Assembly (NCBI GenBank): GCA_964353455.1
Contig: CAYGWP010000085.1
Location: 1 to 6,934, forward strand
Source: CAYGWP01 sp964353455
GTDB taxonomy: Bacteria; Planctomycetota; Phycisphaerae; FEN-1346
Direction of reading: 5' to 3'
Length of the DNA: 6,934 nucleotides
A model generated the notes under the pieces. The model saw only the letters and a list, made by a program, of their open reading frames with translations, was not told the origin of the DNA and did no database searches. The number at the start of each line of letters is the position of its first letter. Within the stretch, counting starts at the first letter, position 1. The translations under genes were made by a program, and so were the position numbers. This document shows, in pieces, positions 1 through 5,792 of the stretch.

Positions 1-1
1 G

Positions 2-412
2 ATCGCCATTGTGGTGGCGTTGGTTGTTGTGGTCGCCATCGTCATTATCAACAAGCAAAGGGGGTCGTCGCCGGGTACGGACGCGGACAAGGGCGCTGCT
101 CAAGTCTCGCAGCCTGCCGCCGGTGTGCCGCGACTCCTGGACCTGGGATCGGTGTCCTGCATCCCCTGCAAGATGATGGCGCCCATCCTGGAAGAGTTGA
201 AGAAGGAGTACGCCAGCCGGCTCCAGGTGGAATTTGTTGACGTGAATGTGAATCCCGAACCGGCTCGCGAGCACGGCATCAAGTTGATACCGACCCAGAT
301 TTTCTTCGACGCCTTCGGCAAGGAGCGATTCCGCCACGAGGGTTTCTTCTCGAAGGAAGACATCCTGGCCAAGTGGAAGGAACTGGGCTACGATTTCGGG
401 ATCGGCGGGTAA
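2..412 (+). CDS. Membrane-anchored thioredoxin-like protein (5' end at or beyond window edge)
   Basis: The reading frame is open from base 2; the first possible start inside the window is GTG at 11 (133 residues), but the hydrophobic segment already begins before it, so the true start may lie upstream. From that GTG, residues 1-13 form a Val/Ile-rich membrane anchor, followed by a short polar linker (about 14-38) and a thioredoxin fold. The redox motif is C50-I-P-C53, followed by MMAPILEEL, and the conserved cis-proline is P94 (LIPTQIFF). The protein probably works as a thiol-disulfide reductase on the outer face of the cytoplasmic membrane. By eye, about half of the residues of its thioredoxin domain are identical to those of the domain ending at 4127, so the two are paralogues flanking the cytochrome gene. 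A CcdA homologue at 4130 is the likely electron donor. The precise substrate (apocytochrome c or another disulfide) is not shown by sequence. Confidence 0.85.
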   Translation: MAIVVALVVVVAIVIINKQRGSSPGTDADKGAAQVSQPAAGVPRLLDLGSVSCIPCKMMAPILEELKKEYASRLQVEFVDVNVNPEPAREHGIKLIPTQIFFDAFGKERFRHEGFFSKEDILAKWKELGYDFGIGG

Positions 413-430
413 CGCGGGTGCGCCGGCACG

Positions 431-524
431 TAGGATGCGTGCTCCGCACGCACGAAGTCATTGCGCGGTGGGTCTCCGTACCCGCCGCGTCGCAGCGGCA
501 AGGTGCGTGCAAGCACGCACCCTA
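431..524. repeat. Compact intergenic repeat made of three hairpins with inverted ends
   Basis: The two ends are imperfect inverted copies: the left end reads TAGGATGCGTGC, and the reverse complement of the right end reads TAGGGTGCGTGC. Each end is itself a hairpin. The left stem is 436-442 with 446-452 (7 bp, loop TCC); the right stem is 502-510 with 513-521 (GGTGCGTGC/GCACGCACC). A third stem sits in the middle, 464-473 with 480-489 (10 bp with one G-T pair, loop of 6). The layout is like a REP/MITE-type non-coding element. No obvious target-site duplication is seen. It may be a dispersed genomic repeat or may act at the RNA level between the two flanking genes. Confidence 0.7.
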
Positions 525-570
525 TGGTTGCGGCCAACCCGGCCTGGGATGGTAGAGAAAGGGTGAAGCG

Positions 571-3096
571 ATGCGTACTCTGCTCTGGACGGTTGCGGCG
601 TTAGGGGTCGCGGCGGGGGGCGTCGGCCTGATGCTGGCGGGCGGCGGGTCGGTGCTCGCCTTGAATCCTGGGGCGGCGGGGCCGAAGCCCGGCGACCCGC
701 CCGCCGGCCCGGCTCGGCCGCGAACCGAGGGCGTCTGTCCCCCGTTCCACCTCCTCGACGAGGCCGGCAATGTGATCGACCCCGTGAAGGGGACGAACGC
801 GGACCGGCCGTACTCGCCGAAGCAGACGTGCGGCAAGTGCCACGACTACGAGAAGATCACCCAGGCGTACCACTTCCGGATGGGGGCGGGCGAGAAGCCG
901 TCCGCCGAACTGGCCGCACGCTGCCAATGGGCATCCACGCCCGGCTTCTACGGGGGCAACTGGTGCTCCCCCGCACCCCTCTACAACTACCTTTCGCCCA
1001 AGGAGAACCCGTCGGCGGCCGCGATGGACATGACGTCGTTCAGCATCATGGCCATCGGCTGCGGCAGTTGCCACCCAGGCGGCGGCTCGGCGGAATATGA
1101 CCGCGAGGGCAAGCGCTACGACCGCTGGATGGCCGACCCGGCCAGCGGCCTGAAGCCTGGCGGCGACAATAACTTCGACGGCGACTACTACAAGGCCCGC
1201 TGGACCGAGTCAGGAGTCGTGGAGGCCGATTGCCTCCTGTGCCACCTGCCCGGCTACAAGTTCCCCGAGCGCGACAGGCAATTGAAGGCCCTGAACTACC
1301 GCTGGGCGGCGACCGCCGGCGCCGGCCTCGCCACGGTGGCCGGCTCGGTGGAAAAGGTCGAGCCCGTCACAGTGGCCTACGACAGGGCGAAGTTCAACCC
1401 GGACGGCACGCTCTCGCCCAACATCGTTCGCGAGCCGCGCAACGAGGCCTGCCTGGCCTGCCACGCCCAGCCGGGGTGGAAGAAGCGGGGGTTCAACTAC
1501 CGCGCGCGGACCGACGTCCACGTGCGGGCCGGCCTGCGGTGCACCGATTGCCACCCCGCCGGCCAGTCGGCCAACGACCCGCGCATCCGCGGCAGGGAAC
1601 TTCACGAGATCGGCAAGGGCGACGACCCCGGCGGCCTCGTCCGAAGCGACCTGAAGAACACGATGCGCGACTGCGCCGACTGCCACACCACCGGCCGCTT
1701 CGGCGCCCCGGTGGCCAAGCACCGCTGGCTGCCGCCCCTGCACCTGGAGGCCCTCGCCTGCGAGACCTGCCACGTGCCGGAGCGCCTGGTCAAGCCCATC
1801 CAGTTCCAGGCCAGCGACGTCTTCAACCCCGGGACGAAGATTCCCAGCAAGGGCAAGTACCTGTGGACTTTCTACGGCCCGGACGGGGCGTACCGCAACC
1901 ACTACGGGTACCTCGTGATGGAGGGCTACGACGACAAGCCGACCGAGCCGTTCAAGCCGTTCCTGGCCCGGTACCAGGGCAAGATTTGGCCCGTCAACCG
2001 GGTCCACACGGCCTGGCCGGGCATCCAGGTGGAAGGCCAGTCCGCTCTCATGCAGCCGAAGATGAGCGACGTTTACCGGATGTGGACCACCCACCAGCAA
2101 GACGCCTCGAAGTTCCCCGACCTGGCCAGGATTGCGGACGACAACGGCGACGGGGTCATTGAGGTCAACCGCCCGGAGGAGATCGACGCCCTCATCGCCT
2201 CCGTGACGACGCTGCTGGCCGAATCGAAGTACCCGATGGAGGGCAAGCGCGTCGTGTGGGTGTACAACGACCGCGTGTACGCCTCCGGCACCGAGTACCG
2301 GACGGTCCCCAAGCACGAGTGGGAGGCCTCGCCGTACGGCAACGTCCACAAGTACGCCCACGACGTGTACCCGGCGCGGTCGGCCCTCGGCATCAACGGT
2401 TGCACGGACTGCCACCATCCGAAGTCGGCCTTCTTTTTCGCGTCGGCCCTGAAGTACCCGTTCGATGCAAACGGGAAGCCCGTCACGGAGCCGCAGTGCT
2501 GCCTCATCGGCGTCAGCACGTTCTGGGCCACGGTGGGCGCCTGGCGCGAGACCTACGTCAAGCCGGTGCTTTATGGCCTGCTTGTGGCGCTGATGTGCTC
2601 GCTGGTGGCCCTGGTGGGGGAATTGCACCTGGCGTGGGTGTTTGCCGACCATCCCATCCGGCCCCGCCTGCGGGTGATCCCCTGGGCGGCCGCGCTGGCC
2701 ATCGCGGTGGCGGCCATCGTCCTCGCGCAGCAGCCCGACCTGATGGGCTACATGCTGCCCACCCGGTTCACGCTGGACGCCAACCACGCGATCATCGCCG
2801 GCCTCGTCTTCGTGGTCGGCATCGTGGCGCTGCTGGGGGAGGTCGGGCTGCACCGGCCGACGCAGGCGGCCCGGCGCCGCCCGACCCGGACGCTCATCTG
2901 GCTCCTCGTGGCGCTGGCCGTCGCCATTCTGTCCGGCCTCCTGATGCTGCTGAAGGTCCCTGGGCTGGACGGTCTGACGCGGGCGTCGTACACGGTCTTT
3001 GATGTCTCTCTTGCGGCGATGCTCCTGATAACCGTTTTTACGGCGCTGCGCCGGGCCGTTCACCCTGAACGGACGTTGGCTCGCGACGCCGGTTGA
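571..3096 (+). CDS. Octaheme c-type cytochrome with C-terminal membrane domain
   Basis: This 841-residue protein has a Sec-type signal (residues 1 to about 30, ending SVLA). Eight CxxCH heme-attachment motifs begin at residues 87, 164, 221, 294, 324, 368, 397 and 611. Many further histidines (for example H101, H317, H345, H384, H391, H593, H597) could be distal heme ligands. Between hemes 7 and 8 lies a stretch of about 200 residues without hemes, holding a calcium-loop-like segment (D523, N525, D527, G528, I530). After heme 8, about five hydrophobic helices follow (about 662-690, 701-720, 738-760, 772-795, 804-828), with H686, H694, H739 and H761 near helix ends. The heme domain should lie outside the cytoplasmic membrane and pass electrons to or from the membrane domain, perhaps the quinone pool. 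I do not recognise a named family; it broadly recalls multiheme-c plus membrane-b fusions such as Geobacter CbcL, but membrane heme binding is unproven. C118, C132, C643 and C644 are non-heme cysteines. A weak purine-rich site (558-563) precedes the ATG. Confidence 0.88.
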   Translation: MRTLLWTVAALGVAAGGVGLMLAGGGSVLALNPGAAGPKPGDPPAGPARPRTEGVCPPFHLLDEAGNVIDPVKGTNADRPYSPKQTCGKCHDYEKITQAYHFRMGAGEKPSAELAARCQWASTPGFYGGNWCSPAPLYNYLSPKENPSAAAMDMTSFSIMAIGCGSCHPGGGSAEYDREGKRYDRWMADPASGLKPGGDNNFDGDYYKARWTESGVVEADCLLCHLPGYKFPERDRQLKALNYRWAATAGAGLATVAGSVEKVEPVTVAYDRAKFNPDGTLSPNIVREPRNEACLACHAQPGWKKRGFNYRARTDVHVRAGLRCTDCHPAGQSANDPRIRGRELHEIGKGDDPGGLVRSDLKNTMRDCADCHTTGRFGAPVAKHRWLPPLHLEALACETCHVPERLVKPIQFQASDVFNPGTKIPSKGKYLWTFYGPDGAYRNHYGYLVMEGYDDKPTEPFKPFLARYQGKIWPVNRVHTAWPGIQVEGQSALMQPKMSDVYRMWTTHQQDASKFPDLARIADDNGDGVIEVNRPEEIDALIASVTTLLAESKYPMEGKRVVWVYNDRVYASGTEYRTVPKHEWEASPYGNVHKYAHDVYPARSALGINGCTDCHHPKSAFFFASALKYPFDANGKPVTEPQCCLIGVSTFWATVGAWRETYVKPVLYGLLVALMCSLVALVGELHLAWVFADHPIRPRLRVIPWAAALAIAVAAIVLAQQPDLMGYMLPTRFTLDANHAIIAGLVFVVGIVALLGEVGLHRPTQAARRRPTRTLIWLLVALAVAILSGLLMLLKVPGLDGLTRASYTVFDVSLAAMLLITVFTALRRAVHPERTLARDAG

Positions 3097-3149
3097 GCGC
3101 GCGGACAACGGCCATGGCGTGGCAAGTCGGATAACTCTATGGGCGAATG

Positions 3150-3164
3150 GCCCGTGAAACGGGC
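3150..3164 (+). promoter_or_regulatory. Small hairpin directly upstream of a ribosome-binding site
   Basis: GCCCGT (3150-3155) and ACGGGC (3159-3164) form a perfect 6-bp stem with a GAA loop. It ends at the base before the AGGAG site. In the mRNA it could shield, space or stabilise the ribosome-binding site of the next gene. The stem is short, so a regulatory role is only a suggestion. Confidence 0.35.
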
Positions 3165-3169
3165 AGGAG
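3165..3169 (+). promoter_or_regulatory. Ribosome-binding site fixing the start at 3177
   Basis: AGGAG lies 7 nt before ATG 3177, an ideal spacing. The upstream in-frame ATG at 3147 has no such site and would put ten polar residues ahead of the signal peptide, so 3177 is the preferred start. Confidence 0.8.
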
Positions 3170-3176
3170 TTCGCTG

Positions 3177-4127
3177 ATGAAACTCGGTCGCATGTTGGCG
3201 GTTGCGGGTCTGGTTGCGGGGCTGTGCGGGTCGTACCTCTCGGCGGAGGAAAAGCCTGTCGCGCTCGCGCCGGGCGACAAGGCAACCCTCATGAACGACG
3301 CGTATCCGGGCCTTGCGTCCGGCTGCCTCACCTATGCCCGGCTCTCGGACCTGCCGAAGGGAACGCTCCTGAAGGCCGGCGACCTTGTCATCACCGAGAA
3401 GGACGTGGCCGATGAAATCGCTAAGGCGCCGCAGGAGGTCCAGGCTCAACTCAAGAAGAACGCCTTCTTCATGCTGGAACAGGCCGCCGGTCACAAACTG
3501 ATCGTCCAGGTCGCCAAGGCCGAGGCCGCCAAGACGGGCAAGGAACTCCCGTCGCAGGTGGACCGCTTGGTGGTCGATTACCACCTGGGCGGCCTGGCCG
3601 AGAAGGTCGAGGCGACCGACGCCGAGGTCGCCGACTTCTACCAGAAGAACAAGGCCATGGTGGGCAATGCAACGCTCGACCAGGTGAAGGCGGAGATCCG
3701 CAACTACCTCGTCCGCGAGAAGCAGCAGGCCGTGATTGCCAAGTACGTCGAGACCCTCGGCCAGCGGACCCCCATCGACGTCTCGGCCGCGTGGGTGAAG
3801 GAGCAGGCGGCGCTCGCAAAGGACAACCTCGTGGACAAGGCCCGCACGAGCGGTCGGCCGTCGATGGTGGACTTCGGGGCCTCGGGTTGCCAGCCGTGCG
3901 AGATGATGGCCCCGATCCTGGAAACGTTGAAGAAGAAGCACGAGGGCAAAGCCAACATCCTCTTTGTCCACGTTCGCGACGAGCAGGTCCTGGCCGCGCG
4001 GTACGGCGTCCAGTCCATTCCCGTCCAGGTCTTCTTCGACAAAGACGGCAAAGAAGTCTTCCGGCACGTCGGCTTCTTCCCACAGGATGGAATCGAGAAG
4101 AAACTGGCCGAACTGGGGGTGAAATAG
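3177..4127 (+). CDS. Secreted SurA/PpiC-like N-domain fused to a thioredoxin domain
   Basis: The product is 316 residues from ATG 3177. Residues 1-23 form a Sec signal (MKLGRMLAVAGLVAG, cleavage likely after LSA). Residues about 65-200 are helical and resemble the N-terminal chaperone region of SurA/PpiC peptidyl-prolyl isomerases: a 'GDLVITEKDV' opening, then charged helices ending in a segment typical of the part before the parvulin domain (about 165-195, YQKNK to YVETL). The parvulin catalytic domain itself is absent. From about 228 a thioredoxin domain follows, with C238-Q-P-C241 and cis-proline P282. The protein probably binds unfolded exported polypeptides and reduces or shuffles their disulfides. 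It lies between the octaheme cytochrome and ccdA (its stop is 2 nt before the ccdA start), which suggests a role in preparing apocytochrome cysteines for heme attachment. C50 is an extra cysteine. The SurA-like assignment is by pattern only; the thioredoxin part is secure. Confidence 0.83.
   Translation: MKLGRMLAVAGLVAGLCGSYLSAEEKPVALAPGDKATLMNDAYPGLASGCLTYARLSDLPKGTLLKAGDLVITEKDVADEIAKAPQEVQAQLKKNAFFMLEQAAGHKLIVQVAKAEAAKTGKELPSQVDRLVVDYHLGGLAEKVEATDAEVADFYQKNKAMVGNATLDQVKAEIRNYLVREKQQAVIAKYVETLGQRTPIDVSAAWVKEQAALAKDNLVDKARTSGRPSMVDFGASGCQPCEMMAPILETLKKKHEGKANILFVHVRDEQVLAARYGVQSIPVQVFFDKDGKEVFRHVGFFPQDGIEKKLAELGVK
4115..4122 (+). promoter_or_regulatory. Ribosome-binding site for ccdA inside the previous gene's 3' end
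   Basis: GGGGGTGA ends 7 nt before ATG 4130 and overlaps the last codons of the upstream gene. This selects 4130 as the start and implies translational coupling. The longer open frame upstream of 4130 is only out-of-frame readthrough of the thioredoxin gene. Confidence 0.65.
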
Positions 4128-4129
4128 CG

Positions 4130-4828
4130 ATGGAGCAACTCTTCACTGCGCTCACCCACGCCGTCGAGGGCACGCCCGCTATCGCCTTGGGGGCGGCATT
4201 CGTCTGGGGAATCCTGAGCATCCTCCTCAGCCCGTGCCACTTGGCCAGCATTCCGCTCATTGTCGGCTTCATCGACGAGCAGGGACGCATCTCCACCCGG
4301 CGGGCCTTCCTGATTTCCACGCTCTTTGCCGTCGGCATCCTTATCACCATCGGCGCGATCGGCGCCATCACGGCCGCCGCCGGGCGCATGATGGGCGACG
4401 TGGGCCGCTACGGCAACTACTTTGTGGCGGCCATCTTCTTCGTCGTCGGGCTGCACCTCCTGGGCGTGATTCCCATGCCGTGGTCGGGGCCGGGGCAGGT
4501 TGGCATGAAACGCAAGGGGATGTTCGCGGCGTTCATCCTGGGCCTGGTGTTCGGCATCGCAATCGGGCCGTGCACATTTGCCTACATGGCCCCGATGCTC
4601 GGCGTTACGTTCAAACTGGCGGCCACCAACATCGGCTACGGCATCCTCCTGCTGGCGGTCTATGGCGTCGGCCACTGCTCGGTGATCGTGGTGGCCGGCA
4701 CGTCCACGGAACTCGTCCAGCGTTATCTGAACTGGAACGAAGAGTCCAAGGGCGCCGTGATCCTGAAGAAGATCTGCGGCGCGCTGGTCCTTCTGGCCGG
4801 CGTGTACCTGATTTACATCGCCAAGTGA
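4130..4828 (+). CDS. ccdA: CcdA/DsbD-type membrane thiol-disulfide transporter
   Basis: This 232-residue protein has about six membrane helices (roughly 17-44, 58-84, 96-114, 130-155, 162-190, 208-230). Its two signature cysteines sit in Pro-containing helix motifs: C36 in LLSPCHLASIP and C148 in AIGPCTFAYMAP, as in CcdA and the central domain of DsbD. The family carries reducing equivalents from cytoplasmic thioredoxin across the membrane to outside thioredoxin-like proteins, often for cytochrome c maturation. The size matches stand-alone CcdA rather than full-length DsbD. Extra cysteines are C183 and C216. It starts 2 nt after the stop of the secreted thioredoxin fusion, its likely acceptor; the anchored thioredoxin at the window start is another possible acceptor. 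CcdA homologues also occur in some arsenic and mercury clusters, but here the neighbours favour cytochrome or exported-protein thiol reduction. Confidence 0.92.
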   Translation: MEQLFTALTHAVEGTPAIALGAAFVWGILSILLSPCHLASIPLIVGFIDEQGRISTRRAFLISTLFAVGILITIGAIGAITAAAGRMMGDVGRYGNYFVAAIFFVVGLHLLGVIPMPWSGPGQVGMKRKGMFAAFILGLVFGIAIGPCTFAYMAPMLGVTFKLAATNIGYGILLLAVYGVGHCSVIVVAGTSTELVQRYLNWNEESKGAVILKKICGALVLLAGVYLIYIAK

Positions 4829-4874
4829 CGGCCGTCGTCCGAGGGCCGCGGTTGATGCTCGGATGAACCCTCTT

Positions 4875-4879
4875 AGGAG
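4875..4879 (+). promoter_or_regulatory. Ribosome-binding site fixing the start at 4887
   Basis: AGGAG lies 7 nt before ATG 4887. The in-frame ATG at 4863 lies upstream of this site and would add eight residues ahead of the Tat signal, so it is not favoured. Confidence 0.8.
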
Positions 4880-4886
4880 AACACCG

Positions 4887-5594
4887 ATGGCTGAAGACCT
4901 GACAAGACGCGCACTTCTTGGAGTAGCCGGCGCGGCAGTCGTCGCCGGCGTGGCAAGTGAGGTCGCCGCGGCGACCGAAAGCAAGCAGGCCCCCAAGGCC
5001 GGGCCAATCAAGATCATCGGCCTCTCGACGAGCCCCCGCAAGGGCAAGACCACGGCGGCCGCGCTCCGGGTGTGCCTGGACGCCGCGAAGGCCGCCGGCC
5101 CCAACATCGAGGTCGAACTGATTGAACTCGCGGGCCTGAACATCGGCGTGTTCGACCCCGCCGCCCCGGCCGCCGGCGCGGGCGACTTCACGAAGGTCGC
5201 CGCCGCGCTCGCGGACCCCAAGGTGGGCGGCATCATCGTCGGCACGCCGGTTTACTTCGGCAGCATGTCGTCGCTCTGCAAGGCGTTTCTCGACCGCTGC
5301 ATCGCGCTGCGCAAGGACAACTTCGCCCTGGCCAACAAGGTGGCCGGCGTGGTTGCGGTCGGCGGCATGCGCAACGGCGGCCAGGAACTCACGATCCAGA
5401 CGGTGCAGGCGGCGCTGATGGCCCACGAGATGATCCTCGTGGGCGACGGCCGTCCGACCGCCCACCGCGGCGCCACGCTCTGGAACAGCGCCAACGACGA
5501 CATCAGCGGCGACGAGTTGGGCCTCTCGACGGCGAAGAACCTGGGTCGCCGGGTCGCCGAGGTCGCCTTGCGCGTGGCCGGTACGGCCAAGTAA
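4887..5594 (+). CDS. Tat-exported flavodoxin-fold flavoprotein (NADPH-dependent FMN reductase-like)
   Basis: The product is 235 residues. The N-terminus has a twin-arginine motif (TRRALLG, residues 6-12) and an Ala/Val-rich core to about 29, so a folded, cofactor-loaded protein is probably exported. The mature part has the flavodoxin-like fold of the NADPH-dependent FMN reductase/iron-sulfur flavoprotein group: an FMN phosphate loop GLSTSPRKGKTTAA (45-58), the GTPVYFGSMSSLCKAFLDR segment (119-137) and a Gly-rich loop GGMRNGGQE (159-167). The compact four-cysteine cluster of true iron-sulfur flavoproteins is absent; C63, C131 and C138 remain. It is probably an FMN-dependent oxidoreductase. Outside the cytoplasm NAD(P)H would not be available, so electrons may come from the neighbouring cytochrome or thioredoxins (inference). 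The gene lies 58 nt after ccdA and probably ends the first transcription unit. Confidence 0.85.
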   Translation: MAEDLTRRALLGVAGAAVVAGVASEVAAATESKQAPKAGPIKIIGLSTSPRKGKTTAAALRVCLDAAKAAGPNIEVELIELAGLNIGVFDPAAPAAGAGDFTKVAAALADPKVGGIIVGTPVYFGSMSSLCKAFLDRCIALRKDNFALANKVAGVVAVGGMRNGGQELTIQTVQAALMAHEMILVGDGRPTAHRGATLWNSANDDISGDELGLSTAKNLGRRVAEVALRVAGTAK

Positions 5595-5651
5595 GGGGCC
5601 GCGACCGAGCGTTCCAGCGTCCGCCAACGTCGGCCTGACGCACAAGGCGGC

Positions 5652-5680
5652 TTGACAGCGCCGCCGTCGCCCCCTATAAT
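5652..5680 (+). promoter_or_regulatory. Perfect-consensus sigma-70 promoter for the methyltransferase gene
   Basis: TTGACA (5652-5657) and TATAAT (5675-5680) are exact consensus hexamers with a 17-nt spacer. The -10 box overlaps the left arm of the adjoining inverted repeat, so a bound repressor would block RNA polymerase. Such a strong promoter makes sense only under tight repression. Confidence 0.9.
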
Positions 5681-5702
5681 ACTTCGCTGTGTGGCGAAGT
5701 AT
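5679..5702. promoter_or_regulatory. ArsR-type operator, copy 1
   Basis: This is a perfect 9-bp inverted repeat, ATACTTCGC (5679-5687) and GCGAAGTAT (5694-5702), with a 6-nt centre TGTGTG. It overlaps the -10 box and the expected transcription start. An almost identical site lies at 6441-6464 in front of the ArsR gene, so the ArsR encoded here is the likely ligand. The size and symmetry fit dimeric ArsR/SmtB-family operators. Confidence 0.85.
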
Positions 5703-5756
5703 AGGAGCCGCGGCCGTAGGCGGGGACCGCAACAGCGCCGGGTGCGGCGATTGCAG

Positions 5757-5780
5757 TCCCTCTCTCTCTTTCTCTCTCTT
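5757..5780 (+). other. Pyrimidine-rich (TC)n tract in the methyltransferase leader
   Basis: This is an uninterrupted 24-nt run of T and C, mostly TC dinucleotides, ending 12 nt before ATG 5793. It occupies the place where a Shine-Dalgarno site would be expected, and no good site is present. It may be a single-stranded S1-binding leader, or a simple repeat prone to slippage. Because it lies upstream of the chosen start, length changes would not shift the reading frame. Confidence 0.5.
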
Positions 5781-5792
5781 GGGCAAGCGAAC

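Noticed and set aside
571..3096. Assignment of the cytochrome as octaheme tetrathionate reductase or hydroxylamine oxidoreductase
   Set aside because: The heme count agrees, but the length, the spacing with an isolated eighth heme and the membrane domain do not match what I know of those enzymes.
3147..3176. Earlier ATG start for the thioredoxin fusion
   Set aside because: It has no ribosome-binding site and would place a polar segment before the signal peptide; ATG 3177 has AGGAG at 7 nt.
1210..3285. A 691-residue open frame on the minus strand opposite the cytochrome
   Set aside because: It is an antisense shadow of a GC-rich gene with Arg/His/Gly-biased low-information protein. The + strand frame has eight CxxCH motifs, a signal peptide and membrane helices.
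4838..4863. TCCGAG/CTCGGA inverted repeat between ccdA and the flavoprotein gene as a terminator
   Set aside because: The stem is only 6 bp with a 14-nt loop and no U tract follows; this could arise by chance in GC-rich DNA.
3704..5245. A 513-residue minus-strand open frame opposite ccdA and its neighbours
   Set aside because: Its composition is what antisense of GC-rich coding DNA gives, and the + strand genes here are securely identified.
5595..5651. Rho-independent terminator after the flavoprotein gene
   Set aside because: No stable stem followed by a T run is present, so any termination here is not visible from sequence.
5652..5792. N-terminal extension of the methyltransferase starting at TTG 5652
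   Set aside because: The TTG is the -35 box itself and the following codons are the promoter and operator, so this DNA would not be transcribed from that promoter. Family alignment fits ATG 5793.
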